Positions 18,619-27,084 of a stretch of 64,000 bases of DNA are shown piece after piece. This stretch comes from Duganella dendranthematis (lineage in GTDB: Bacteria > Pseudomonadota > Gammaproteobacteria > Burkholderiales > Burkholderiaceae_D). The first letter of the stretch is position 1, and each line of letters starts with the position of its first letter. The notes beneath the pieces were generated by a model that saw nothing but the letters and a program-made list of their open reading frames with translations, was not told where the DNA came from and did no database searches. The position numbers and the translations under genes are program-made. The stretch is taken from positions 3,720,001 to 3,784,000 of the forward strand of contig NZ_CP051684.1 of assembly GCF_012849375.1 (NCBI RefSeq), written 5' to 3'.

Positions 18619-19695
18619 TCAGAACGCGTGACGAATGCCCAGGTCGAAAGCCGAATTGCCGCTGCCCGGATCGCCATTGCTGCCGACCGTATAGCCGGCG
18701 CCGTTCTTGTTGTTGATTTTGGCGTAGGCGATATAGGTGTTGGTGCGCTTTGTCCAGGCGTAGGAATAGCCGATGCCGAACTGGCTGGCGTCCTGGTTCC
18801 ATTGCTTGTCGTTCTTGTGCAGGTAGGACGTCATGATGGTGCCGCGCGCGCCGACCGGCACGGTGGCGCCGACCAGCAGGTCGGAACTGTCGGTGCTGGC
18901 CTTGGGCGCGGTGCCGTAAGCGTTGGCCGACGGCAGCACGGCGCTGTTGTAGCCCTTATCCTGGCTGTAGGAAAAGAATGCCTTCAACACGTGGAAGTTG
19001 TAGTTCGCCACGAACAGCAGGTTGTGTCCCAGATCATGCGATACCAGCGGCGCGTCCGGCGTCACGCTGTCGCTGTTACGGCTGTTGTAGACCAGCCGGG
19101 TATTCAGGTTGCCGTTGCTGTAGGCCAGTGCGGCGGCGTACTGGCGACCGGCGGACTGGCTGCCGGCCTGCTCGCCCATGCTGTAGGTGACTTCGCCTGA
19201 CAGGCCCTCGTAGGACGGCGTCGCGTACGCCACGGTATTGCTGGTGCGGGTGTTGGGGCCGACCAGCGGGAACAGGTTCTTGGAGGTGCCGGCGTAGCCC
19301 AGGCCGAACGGATCGCCCACTTCGCCCAACGCCTTGTACAACGGATTTTTCTGCCGGCCAAACGTCAGCATGCCGAGCGACCGGCTGTTCAGGCCCACCA
19401 GCGCCTGGCGGTTGCCGAAGGCGTTGGCGACATCCGATTCGCCGGTGTCGACTTTAAAGCCGGATTCGAGAATGAACAGTGCTTGCAGGCCGCCGCCCAG
19501 GTCCTCGACGCCACGAAATCCCAGGCGCGAGACGGAGCCGACCCCGCTGGTGACTTTGCTGACATTGCCGGCCGCGCCGCCGCGTTCGGCCACCAGGCCC
19601 GCATCGACAATGCCGTAGATGGTGACATTCGATTGTGCGCTGGCGTTGAAGACGAGGCCGTACATGACGGCCGTAGCCAACCAGGTTTTATTCAT
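18619..19695 (-). CDS. Gram-negative porin (Burkholderiales type)
   Basis: A 358-residue outer-membrane trimeric porin. Signal peptide 1-20 ends FNASAQ, then the family start SNVTIYGIVDAGLV; SRLGFRGVEDLGGGLQALF is the classic second block and the barrel closes with FDLGIRHAF, with a terminal phenylalanine. It should allow passive diffusion of small hydrophilic solutes. It is preceded by a CzcE-like gene on the same strand with about 100 bases between them. Strong support for a betaproteobacterial host. Confidence 0.9.
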   Translation of the reverse strand: MNKTWLATAVMYGLVFNASAQSNVTIYGIVDAGLVAERGGAAGNVSKVTSGVGSVSRLGFRGVEDLGGGLQALFILESGFKVDTGESDVANAFGNRQALVGLNSRSLGMLTFGRQKNPLYKALGEVGDPFGLGYAGTSKNLFPLVGPNTRTSNTVAYATPSYEGLSGEVTYSMGEQAGSQSAGRQYAAALAYSNGNLNTRLVYNSRNSDSVTPDAPLVSHDLGHNLLFVANYNFHVLKAFFSYSQDKGYNSAVLPSANAYGTAPKASTDSSDLLVGATVPVGARGTIMTSYLHKNDKQWNQDASQFGIGYSYAWTKRTNTYIAYAKINNKNGAGYTVGSNGDPGSGNSAFDLGIRHAF

Positions 19696-19796
19696 GGTGA
19701 TGCCTTTTGGGAGGTGTTACGGCGCGACTGCGCCGCAGGACTGATCAGGCTCCGGGTGATCGGTGGGCGATGGTGCCCGGAGCCGCAAGGCGGTGA

Positions 19797-20147
19797 TTAA
19801 CCGCGGTAGAGCGGATTGGAGGCGACGTAGACGCGGACGTTGCCGAGCTGGACGCCGGCGGGACTGATCTTGTTCAGATCGAAGGACGTGGTTCCCGGGA
19901 AGGTGCTGACGTTCCACGTAAAGGTCTGGCCGCCCACGCTGAACTGCACGGTCTCACCGTTTTCGACATTGACCCACTTGGTATCGCCGTTGATCACGAT
20001 GGTGCGGGCCGCTGCGGTGGCCGGCGCCAGCGTGCCGTAGTCGGCGGCGGTGCCGCTCGGGCCGGCGGCCTGGGCGCTGGCCATCATGGCGGTGGAGGTC
20101 AGGCCGATCAGGGCCAGGGCGATTACGTTGCTCTTAAAGTTAGACAT
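19797..20147 (-). CDS. CzcE-like periplasmic metal-binding protein
   Basis: A 116-residue protein with signal peptide 1-27 (MMASAQA). The mature part resembles CzcE of Cupriavidus: TIVINGDTKWVNVENGETVQF and a late NVRVYVASNPLYRG. CzcE binds copper in the periplasm and belongs to metal-stress loci. No czc efflux genes are visible nearby, so this is a stand-alone copy and a metal role is inferred from the family only. Stop at 19797; porin gene follows downstream. Confidence 0.72.
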   Translation of the reverse strand: MSNFKSNVIALALIGLTSTAMMASAQAAGPSGTAADYGTLAPATAAARTIVINGDTKWVNVENGETVQFSVGGQTFTWNVSTFPGTTSFDLNKISPAGVQLGNVRVYVASNPLYRG

Positions 20148-20310
20148 GCTATTACTCCGATTTGCTCATTTTTGGTTTATGTTTGTATCGGCATGGTGTG
20201 TCGATGTTGAACGACATCGACAGAGTGATTTGCGATGTCGTCTGATTGAAATTATAGACAGGCAATTTATGGATGGCATGAATTCTAAGGCGATTTTCAA
20301 GTCGAAAAAT

Positions 20311-21102
20311 TCATGATTGATTTCCTGGCCGCTTCTCAAACACTTCCTTTATCACCGGCATGGCCGAGAAGACGCTGGGCCAGCCGGAATAGAAAGCCAG
20401 TTGGGTCAGCATCTCCGACGCCTGGGCTTGGGTCAAACCGTTGTCCATGGCGCGGTTGAGGTGGTACGTGATTTGCGCGACTTGGCCGTTGGCGATCAGC
20501 GCACTGACGGTCACCAGGCTGCGGTCGCGTGGCGCCAATCCTGGCCGCAGCCACAGATCGCGGAACAAGACTTCGCCGGTGTATTGGACCACCCCGGGCG
20601 ACACCGCGCCAAAGTTTGCGGCAACCTGCGTGGCGCGGGCGGCTTCCACCTCTTCGTTGAGGGGCAACAGCTTGTCGCCCGCTTGTGGCAATTGCGCGGC
20701 GCTGATGCCGCGCGCTTGAAAGACCTGCTGCGTGATGTTGGCCGCATCCACCGCATTGCCCCAACCCCCATAAAACGCCAGGTGGGTGATGATCTCCGAA
20801 ATCTCGCCCGGCTTGACGCCGTTGTCTAGTGCCAGGCTGACATGCTGCTGCATTTCAGCAGTCTGATTGCGCGCAATCAGCGCCGCCAAGGTGACCACGC
20901 TGCGGTCGCGCGGGGACAGACCGGGGCGGTTCCATACTTCGCCCATCAGGCGTTGATCGGCATATTGTTGCAGGGCAGGTGCTACGGCTTGCAGGCTGGA
21001 GGATGATTCCATTGTTGCTCCTTGGTTGGTGGTTGCAGGTGCTGCCTGCGCCGTCGCGGTAGCGATGGCGAATGCAGCGCTGATCGCTGTCAATTTCTTC
21101 AT
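20311..21102 (-). CDS. Carboxymuconolactone decarboxylase family protein, two CMD domains
   Basis: A 263-residue protein with a signal-like N terminus (AFAIATATAQAA), followed by two CMD domains (about 45-130 and 165-250). Each carries the repeat GLSPRDRSVVTLAALIA / GLAPRDRSLVTVSALIA. The canonical AhpD CxxC is absent, so peroxidase activity of the AhpD kind is unlikely. It is the last gene of a cupin-MFS-CMD operon, 7 bases after the MFS stop. A periplasmic role in lactone or reactive-compound handling is inference. Confidence 0.8.
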   Translation of the reverse strand: MKKLTAISAAFAIATATAQAAPATTNQGATMESSSSLQAVAPALQQYADQRLMGEVWNRPGLSPRDRSVVTLAALIARNQTAEMQQHVSLALDNGVKPGEISEIITHLAFYGGWGNAVDAANITQQVFQARGISAAQLPQAGDKLLPLNEEVEAARATQVAANFGAVSPGVVQYTGEVLFRDLWLRPGLAPRDRSLVTVSALIANGQVAQITYHLNRAMDNGLTQAQASEMLTQLAFYSGWPSVFSAMPVIKEVFEKRPGNQS

Positions 21103-21109
21103 GTGAACC

Positions 21110-22300
21110 TCAGTGTGATGGTGTCAGGAGCACTGCGCACAGCATGCAGCCGAGGCCGAAAAACGCCATGGATGCGCCGAGCGGCCAAGGCGTGCCGTTC
21201 GACAGCATGCCGACCAGGGCGGAGCCGAGAATGCCGGTGCCGAACTGGCTGGCGCCGATCAGCGCCGATACGGACCCGGCGACTTCCGGGAACAGGTTCA
21301 GCGCGCCGGTGATGGCGTTGGCGGCAATCAGCCCCGTGCACGAGATGAACAGGAACAAGGGAATCACCAGTCCGGCCAAACCTCCCCAGCCGGAGGCCGC
21401 AGTGATGGCAACGCTGATGCCGAGGATGCCGGCGGCAAGCGCACCGGCCCGCATCAGCCGGTCGCTACCCCAGCGCGCAACGAAACGTACGTTGAACAGG
21501 TTGGCGGCCATGATGCCGACCGAACCCAGTGAAAACAGCAAGCCGTAATACTGCGGCGGCACATGGTAATAGCTGATGTAGGCGAAAGGCGTTCCCGCCA
21601 CATATGCGAAGATGCCGCCGTACAGAAAGCCACCGACGCCGGCGTAGCCGAGCAGACGTGGCTGCCGCAGCAGCGCGCCATAGGTGACGAACACGCGTGA
21701 CAGCGGTTCACGTATGCGGCGTGTGGCTGGCAAGGTCTCCGGCAAGGTGTACAGCAAGCCGAGCGTGACGAGGCCGACCGCGACCAGCAGCCAGAAGATA
21801 TCGCGCCAGCCGGCGAATTGCAGTATCAGGCCGCCGACGCTGGGGCCGAGCAAGGGTGCGATGGCGGTGACGATCATCAGCGTCGACATCGTCTGCGCGG
21901 CGCGGCTGCCGGCATACAAATCCCGAACGATGGCGCGTGCCAGCGTCACGCTGGCGCAGGCGCCGACCGCTTGCAACGCACGCCAGGCGATCATGCTTTC
22001 GACGTTGTTCGACAGCGCACAACCTGCGGAGCCGACGATGAACAGGATCATGCCGATCGCGATCGGCAGCCGGCGGCCCAGGCGGTCGCTGAGCGGTCCC
22101 CAGAACAGCTGGCCGAGGCAAAAGCCAACCAGGTAGCCGGAGATGGTCAGCTCGACGCCGCCGGACGCCGTGTGCAGGGCGGCGCCCATGATAGGCATGG
22201 CGGGAAGGTAGATGTCGGTGGAAATGGAGGCGAAGGCCATCAGCAGGCTGAGGATGGTCAGCGTCCACAGGTCATGGCGTTGCGCCGTTGCGGTGGACAT
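21110..22300 (-). CDS. Multidrug efflux MFS transporter, Bcr/CflA family
   Basis: A 396-residue, 12-helix transporter starting at ATG 22300, which overlaps the cupin stop by one base (TGATG), so translation is probably coupled. ISTDIYLPAMP in helix 1, WGPLSDRLGRRLP in the first loop and the RALQAVGACASVTLARAIVRD block are diagnostic of Bcr/CflA drug:H+ antiporters. A role in exporting a toxic compound processed by the neighbouring enzymes is plausible but not shown. Confidence 0.88.
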   Translation of the reverse strand: MSTATAQRHDLWTLTILSLLMAFASISTDIYLPAMPIMGAALHTASGGVELTISGYLVGFCLGQLFWGPLSDRLGRRLPIAIGMILFIVGSAGCALSNNVESMIAWRALQAVGACASVTLARAIVRDLYAGSRAAQTMSTLMIVTAIAPLLGPSVGGLILQFAGWRDIFWLLVAVGLVTLGLLYTLPETLPATRRIREPLSRVFVTYGALLRQPRLLGYAGVGGFLYGGIFAYVAGTPFAYISYYHVPPQYYGLLFSLGSVGIMAANLFNVRFVARWGSDRLMRAGALAAGILGISVAITAASGWGGLAGLVIPLFLFISCTGLIAANAITGALNLFPEVAGSVSALIGASQFGTGILGSALVGMLSNGTPWPLGASMAFFGLGCMLCAVLLTPSH

Positions 22301-22767
22301 CAGGGCTGGTAGCGGTAGTCGCTGTCGGCGACCTTTTCCATCCACTCGACGCCCTTGCCACTGGCCATGCCGGTCAGCGCCAGATGGGTCATGGAGGAGG
22401 TGGCCGAGGCGCCGTGCCAGTGCTTGACGCCAGGTGGACACCAGACGACGTCGCCGACGTGCAGTTCGGTGACTTTGCCGCCCAAGACCTGGGTCCAACC
22501 GGTGCCGGCGGTAATGATCAGGCGTTGGCCGGTCGGATGGGTGTGCCAGGCGGAGTGGGCGCCGGCAGCGAAGGTGACATAGGCGCCGGAATACGGCGTG
22601 GCCTCGGTCGGCGCAAACAGCGGATCGACGCGCACCTCGCCGGTAAAGTAGTCGGCCGGCCCTGTGCTTGACGGCAGGCTGCCGGCGCGCGTGATGGTTT
22701 GGGTTTGGGCCATGGCATGGCTGGCGCAGGCCATCAGCAGCAGGGCTGCCAGGCGGTTGATATTCAT
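22300..22767 (-). CDS. Secreted cupin domain protein
   Basis: A 155-residue protein with signal peptide 1-20 (ACASHAMAQ) and a single cupin barrel. Metal ligands are seen in WHTHPTGQ and KHWHG; GDVVWCPPG is typical of the quercetinase / (R)-mandelonitrile-lyase-like cupins. It heads the minus-strand operon. It is a clear paralogue of the cytosolic cupin at 24685-25113 (shared AWHTHP, GWTQ, WCPPG, KHWHGA), giving an exported and a cytosolic version around one regulator. Confidence 0.83.
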   Translation of the reverse strand: MNINRLAALLLMACASHAMAQTQTITRAGSLPSSTGPADYFTGEVRVDPLFAPTEATPYSGAYVTFAAGAHSAWHTHPTGQRLIITAGTGWTQVLGGKVTELHVGDVVWCPPGVKHWHGASATSSMTHLALTGMASGKGVEWMEKVADSDYRYQP

Positions 22768-22842
22768 GGAGAGTCCGCTAAGGAGTGAGATCGATAGCCG
22801 AACTGTATTAGCAATTTGCCTGTGTATCTAGGCCGTAAAATT

Positions 22843-22865
22843 GCATGCCCATATGTATGGCATGC
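22843..22865. promoter_or_regulatory. Inverted repeat GCATGCC-N9-GGCATGC
   Basis: A perfect 7-bp inverted repeat lies between the LysR gene end (22885) and the secreted cupin start (22767). Read on the minus strand it is a hairpin followed by AATTTTA, so it may end LysR transcription; it could equally be an operator about 75 bases upstream of the cupin operon. The sequence cannot decide between these. Confidence 0.4.
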
Positions 22866-22884
22866 ATAAATGGCGTTTGCTGCT

Positions 22885-23778
22885 TCAACCGCGATAGCGC
22901 AGCGTGTCGACCACCAGGTTGAACGCCGGCGACGATTGCCGGCGGCTTGGATAGTACAGATGATAGCCGGGAAACGGTTGGCACCAGTCGTCCAGCACCT
23001 GTATCAGCCTGCCTTCGGCGATGTCGCGCTGAACCAGGTCTTCCGGCACATAGGCCAGCCCGTAGCCGTCCAGCGCGGCCGTGAGCATCTGCGGCGTGCT
23101 GTTGAAGATCATCTGCCCTTGCACCTGTACCTGGACGGCCTGGCCGTCTTTTTCAAATTCCCAGGCGTACAGGCCGCCGTGGGTCGGCAGGCGCAGGTTG
23201 GCACAGTTATGGGTGGTGAGGTCTTGCGGCAGCACCGGCTTTTCGCGCCCGGCAAAATAGGCCGGAGCGCCGACCACGACCAGGCGGAAGTCCGGGCCGA
23301 TGCGCACCGCGATCATGTCTTTCGCCACCCGGTCGCCGTGGCGCACGCCGGCGTCAAAACGCTCCGCCACGATGTCGATCAGGCCGTAGCTGATCGAAAT
23401 CTCGACCTTCAGGCCCGGATACCCGGGCAGCAGTTGCGATAATCTCGGCCACAGTATGGTGCTGGACGCGTGATCGTGCGCGCTGATGCGGATGGTGCCG
23501 GCCGGCTTGTCGCTCATCTCGCTCAGCGCATCGAGCTCGGCGTTAATGCCTTCGTAGTAGGGACCGATGTTGGCCAGCAGGCGCTCGCCGACCTCGGTGG
23601 GAGAGACGCCGCGCGTGGTGCGCGTCAACAGGCGCATGCCGAGTTTGGCCTCCAGCCCGCGAATGGTATGGCTCAGGGACGATTGCGTCAGGCCCAGTTG
23701 CGCCGCCGCGCGCGTGAAGCTGCGCTCCCGCGCCACCACCACGAACGCGGCCAAATTGTTGAGGTCGATACGTGCCAT
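22885..23778 (-). CDS. LysR-family transcriptional regulator
   Basis: A 297-residue LTTR. Residues 1-60 form the winged helix-turn-helix (NNLAAFVVVARERSFTRAAAQLGLTQSSLSHTI); the rest is the periplasmic-binding-like effector domain with ILWPRLSQLLPGYPGLKVEIS. It is divergent from the SDR-cupin-ADH operon and upstream of the cupin-MFS-CMD operon, so it probably governs both. The gap to the SDR contains ATTC-N4-GAAT at 23820-23831, within a T-N11-A context typical of LysR sites. Confidence 0.87.
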   Translation of the reverse strand: MARIDLNNLAAFVVVARERSFTRAAAQLGLTQSSLSHTIRGLEAKLGMRLLTRTTRGVSPTEVGERLLANIGPYYEGINAELDALSEMSDKPAGTIRISAHDHASSTILWPRLSQLLPGYPGLKVEISISYGLIDIVAERFDAGVRHGDRVAKDMIAVRIGPDFRLVVVGAPAYFAGREKPVLPQDLTTHNCANLRLPTHGGLYAWEFEKDGQAVQVQVQGQMIFNSTPQMLTAALDGYGLAYVPEDLVQRDIAEGRLIQVLDDWCQPFPGYHLYYPSRRQSSPAFNLVVDTLRYRG

Positions 23779-23892
23779 ATATGAATCCGCTGCATGTCAG
23801 TTAGTGAAGATTACCACCTATTCGCATGAATCAGGCTTCGGTACATTGCAGACCTGCGTGGTTTTTCTTCTATTTTCGATCAGGTGGCATAC

Positions 23893-24657
23893 ATGAAATT
23901 CTCTTTTAATGAGCAGGTTGCGCTGGTGACCGGCGCGGCGTCCGGACTCGGTCTCGCCGCCGCCAAAGCATTTGCGCAAGCCGGGGCGACGGTGGTGCTG
24001 TCGGACTGGCACGAGGGCGCGCTGGCTGCGGCGACCGCAGAAGTCGCGGCGCTGGGCGGCAAGACGCTGGCGATCCGCTGCGACGTGGCCGATGATGCGC
24101 AAGTCGAAGCGATGATCGCGCAGGCGGTGGCGGCCTTCGGCAAGCTCGACTTTGCGTACAACAACGCCGGCGTGCAGAACGTGCTGGCCGAAACGGCCGA
24201 CGCCACGCGCGACGATTACGACCGCGTCATGTCCATCAATCTGGGCGGCGTGTGGAGTTGCATGAAGTTTGAGTTGCAGCAGATGCGCAAGCAGGGTAGC
24301 GGCGCCATCGTCAACTGCTCGTCGCTGGGCGGGCTCGTGGGCGGCGCGGAGCGGGGCGTCTATCACGCCGCCAAGCATGGCGTGATCGGGCTGACCAAAA
24401 GCGCGGCGCTGGAATTCGCGGCGCGCGGCATTCGCGTCAACGCAGTGTGCCCCGGCCTGATTCAGACGCCGATGGCGGACCAGATGATTGCCGGCGGCCA
24501 GGGCGAGGCGCTGGAAGGCATGCTGAAAGCGGTGCCGATGGGCCGCTACGGCCGCGCCGAGGAAGTCGCCGACGTGGTGCTGTTCCTGTGCAGCGACGGC
24601 GCCAGCTTTGTCACCGGCCAGTCGATCTCGGTCGATGGCGGCTTCATCATGCGTTAA
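23893..24657 (+). CDS. Short-chain dehydrogenase/reductase
   Basis: A 254-residue NAD(P)-dependent SDR starting MKFSFNEQ at ATG 23893 (a GTG at 23884 is less likely). Classical motifs are complete: TGAASGLG, NNAG, catalytic serine in NCSSLGG, YHAAK and a PG motif (CPGLIQTP). FVTGQSISVDGGF near the end is typical of the FabG-like group. It opens the SDR-cupin-ADH operon opposite the LysR gene. The substrate is unknown. Confidence 0.85.
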   Translation: MKFSFNEQVALVTGAASGLGLAAAKAFAQAGATVVLSDWHEGALAAATAEVAALGGKTLAIRCDVADDAQVEAMIAQAVAAFGKLDFAYNNAGVQNVLAETADATRDDYDRVMSINLGGVWSCMKFELQQMRKQGSGAIVNCSSLGGLVGGAERGVYHAAKHGVIGLTKSAALEFAARGIRVNAVCPGLIQTPMADQMIAGGQGEALEGMLKAVPMGRYGRAEEVADVVLFLCSDGASFVTGQSISVDGGFIMR

Positions 24658-24684
24658 ACACTCAAACAATCGAAAGGACATACC

Positions 24685-25113
24685 ATGGAACTCAAACGTG
24701 TAGGCAGCATGCCATCGGCCAAAGGGCCGGAGGCTTATTTCACCGGCCAGGTGCGGATCGAAATGTTAAGCTCGCCCGCAGCGCCGGCGCGCACCTCGTG
24801 CGGACAGGTGACGTTTGAACCGGGCGCACGCTCCGCCTGGCATACCCATCCACTGGGCCAGACCCTGATCGTCACGTCCGGCTGCGGCTGGACGCAGTGT
24901 GAAGGCGAAGCCAAGGTCGAAATCCGCGCCGGCGACGTGATCTGGTGCCCGCCCGGCCACAAGCACTGGCACGGCGCCACTGCGACCACCGCGATGACCC
25001 ACATCGCAGTCCAGGAAGCGCTTGATGGCGTGGCGGTGGTGTGGCTGGAGAAGGTCAGCGACGAAGATTATCTGAGCCCGGTGAGCGAATGGCACGCGCA
25101 TGCGCACGATTAA
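24685..25113 (+). CDS. Cytosolic cupin domain protein
   Basis: A 142-residue single-domain cupin without a signal peptide. Metal ligands are in WHTHPLGQ and KHWHG, and GDVIWCPPG completes the second motif. A GAAAGGA ribosome site precedes the ATG. Relatives include (R)-mandelonitrile lyase-type cupins, but the activity here is not known. It sits between SDR and ADH genes, and its closest visible relative is the exported cupin at 22300-22767. Confidence 0.83.
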   Translation: MELKRVGSMPSAKGPEAYFTGQVRIEMLSSPAAPARTSCGQVTFEPGARSAWHTHPLGQTLIVTSGCGWTQCEGEAKVEIRAGDVIWCPPGHKHWHGATATTAMTHIAVQEALDGVAVVWLEKVSDEDYLSPVSEWHAHAHD

Positions 25114-25148
25114 GTCAGCCACAGTGAATCAATGAAAGGACGCATTAC

Positions 25149-26198
25149 ATGACAGTCAAAGCATATGGCGCCCACGCTAGCGACCAACCTCTGGTGTCAA
25201 TGGACATCACCCGCCGCGAACCGGGCGCCCACGACGTCCAGATCGACATCGCCTTTTGCGGCATCTGCCATTCGGACCTGCATACCGTGCGCGCCGAATG
25301 GGCCGGCACGTTGTTCCCTTGCGTGCCGGGACATGAGATCGTCGGCCGCGTCGCGGCAGTGGGCGATCACGTAACCAGCCACAAGGTGGGCGACCTGGTC
25401 GGTGTCGGCTGCATGGTCGACAGCTGCCAGCACTGCGCGGACTGCGAAGAGGGGCTGGAAAACTATTGCGACAACATGGTCGGCACCTACAATGCGCCGA
25501 CTGCGGACCAGCCGGGCTGGACGATGGGTGGTTACGCCCAGCAGATCGTGGTGCACGAACGCTACGTGCTGCGCATCCGCCATCCGGAACAGGACCTGGC
25601 CGCCGTCGCGCCGCTGCTGTGCGCCGGCATTACCACCTACTCGCCGCTGCGTCACTGGAAGGTGGGGCCGGGCAGCAAAGTCGGCGTGGTCGGCATCGGC
25701 GGTCTGGGCCACATGGGCATCAAGCTGGCGCATGCGATGGGCGCGCATGTGGTGGCGTTCACCACCTCCGAATCCAAGCGCGCCGACGCCAGGGCGCTCG
25801 GTGCGGACGAGGTAGTGGCGTCGCGCAATGCCGACGAGATGGCGGCCCACGCCAAGAGCCTCGACTTCATCCTCAACACCGTGGCCGCGCCGCACGACCT
25901 GGACGCCTTCCTGGTGCTGCTGAAACGCGATGGCACCATGACGCTGGTCGGCGCGCCGGCCACCTCGCACCCGTCGCCGAATGTGTTCAACCTGATCATG
26001 AAGCGCCGCGCGCTTGCCGGGTCGATGATCGGCGGCATTCCGGAAACCCAGGAGATGCTGGACTTCTGCGCCGAACACGGCATCGTCGCCGACATCGAGC
26101 TGATACGCGCCGACGACATCAACGCCGCCTACGAACGCATGCTCAAGGGCGACGTCAAGTACCGCTTCGTGATCGACAACGCCACGCTTGCGGCCTGA
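25149..26198 (+). CDS. Zinc-dependent NAD(P) alcohol dehydrogenase (YahK/CAD type)
   Basis: A 349-residue medium-chain dehydrogenase. Catalytic zinc motif CGICHSDLH at about 37-45, GHE, the structural zinc cysteines in CQHCADCEEGLENYC, and the cofactor motif GIGGLGHMG are all intact. The pattern is that of the cinnamyl-alcohol-dehydrogenase/YahK group, which reduces aldehydes with NADPH. GAAAGGA precedes the ATG. As the last gene of the LysR-linked operon it may detoxify an aldehyde formed upstream (inference). Confidence 0.88.
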   Translation: MTVKAYGAHASDQPLVSMDITRREPGAHDVQIDIAFCGICHSDLHTVRAEWAGTLFPCVPGHEIVGRVAAVGDHVTSHKVGDLVGVGCMVDSCQHCADCEEGLENYCDNMVGTYNAPTADQPGWTMGGYAQQIVVHERYVLRIRHPEQDLAAVAPLLCAGITTYSPLRHWKVGPGSKVGVVGIGGLGHMGIKLAHAMGAHVVAFTTSESKRADARALGADEVVASRNADEMAAHAKSLDFILNTVAAPHDLDAFLVLLKRDGTMTLVGAPATSHPSPNVFNLIMKRRALAGSMIGGIPETQEMLDFCAEHGIVADIELIRADDINAAYERMLKGDVKYRFVIDNATLAA

Positions 26199-26218
26199 AC
26201 GCGAGTGCGGGTGTGGGA

Positions 26219-26250
26219 GAGCAGACGACGGTCTTGCATTTCGTCTGCTC
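26219..26250. terminator. Hairpin between convergent genes, possible bidirectional terminator
   Basis: A perfect 10-bp stem (GAGCAGACGA at 26219-26228 with TCGTCTGCTC at 26241-26250, 12-base loop) sits between the ADH stop (26198) and the LuxR stop. There is no clear T run on either strand, so intrinsic termination is only possible, not proven. Confidence 0.4.
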
Positions 26251-26899
26251 AGTTCGCTGCCGTGTTGAACAACTCGCGGTCGTCGATCAAGCCCCTGTCC
26301 ATGGCGGTGACGACTGCCTGAGTACGCGTTACAGAATCGAGCTTGCGCATAATGGTTTTGACGTGGGCTTTGGCGGTATTCATGGAGATGTCCAACGCTT
26401 TGGCGATGGCTTTATTGCTGTGGCCCTTGGCGAGCAAGTGCAAGATGCCCCCTTCGCGCACAGTCAGCGAGCTCTGGGTCAGGCTGTTGGCGATCTCGGC
26501 AACCAGACTTGGCGTGATGTAGCGGCGTCCCTGCGCCACCGCCCTGACGCCGGCGACCAATTCGTCCGATGTCGCGTTTTGTAAGATGTAGCCCTGGATG
26601 CCATGTTCAATGGCGGTTCGGATCTGGCGCCCCTGGCGGTAGGGGGTAACGATCAGAATCGCTGGCGCTTTATGCCCCAACGCTTTAAGCGTTTCCGTTC
26701 GCATCATCAGGCCATTGCTGTATCCGGTCACAATTACCTGCACGTCGCTCAACGATTCATGTTGAGCGAACGAGCGGACGATGGCGAACTCCGCATGCGG
26801 GTATAGCGCAGCGGCCATTCCTGCTTCAAGCAAAGGTTCGCCATGCGTGACATGGACGGTGATAGGGCGGCTCATCGTGTGGTGAGTTTCAGGATGCAT
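26249..26899 (-). CDS. LuxR-type regulator with pseudo-receiver domain, orphan
   Basis: A 216-residue paralogue of the regulator at 9197 (shared EPLLEAG start, GIQGYILQNATSDELVAGVRAVAQG and GerE domain). The receiver-like domain has VQVIVTGYSNG where the phosphorylated Asp of true receivers sits, so phospho-control is doubtful. The C-terminal helix-turn-helix (LTVREGGILHLLAKGHSNKA, NTAKAHVKTIMRKL) is intact. ATG 26899 has a CAGG site upstream; ATG 26875 is an alternative without one. It is the last complete chromosomal gene before the island. Confidence 0.78.
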   Translation of the reverse strand: MHPETHHTMSRPITVHVTHGEPLLEAGMAAALYPHAEFAIVRSFAQHESLSDVQVIVTGYSNGLMMRTETLKALGHKAPAILIVTPYRQGRQIRTAIEHGIQGYILQNATSDELVAGVRAVAQGRRYITPSLVAEIANSLTQSSLTVREGGILHLLAKGHSNKAIAKALDISMNTAKAHVKTIMRKLDSVTRTQAVVTAMDRGLIDDRELFNTAAN

Positions 26900-27038
26900 T
26901 GAGGACCTGACTGTAATTGGTCGGTCGATCAGGCGCAACAGGTCACGGGGAATGTTGTCTATGCGTGCAAGAAGCTGACGGAACAGCATGAAAGGCGTTG
27001 GTTCAGCGCGGCGGACAGCGTGTCATACCAGGCTATTG

Positions 27039-27084
27039 TGGTCGGGGCGAGAGGATTCGAACCTCCGGTCTCTACGTCCCGAAC
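27039..27084 (-). repeat. 3' half of tRNA-Pro(CGG): island attachment site
   Basis: On the minus strand the sequence reads a tRNA from the anticodon loop TTCGGGA (anticodon CGG) through anticodon stem CGTAG, variable loop, T arm GGAGG-TTCGAAT-CCTCT, acceptor CGCCCCG, A and an encoded CCA. The 5' half is missing: beyond 27084 the expected partner strand (CGTAG) is replaced by unrelated sequence. This is the footprint left when an element integrates into a tRNA gene. The restored full tRNA-Pro, and probably the integrase, should lie at the far end beyond 64,000. Confidence 0.85.
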
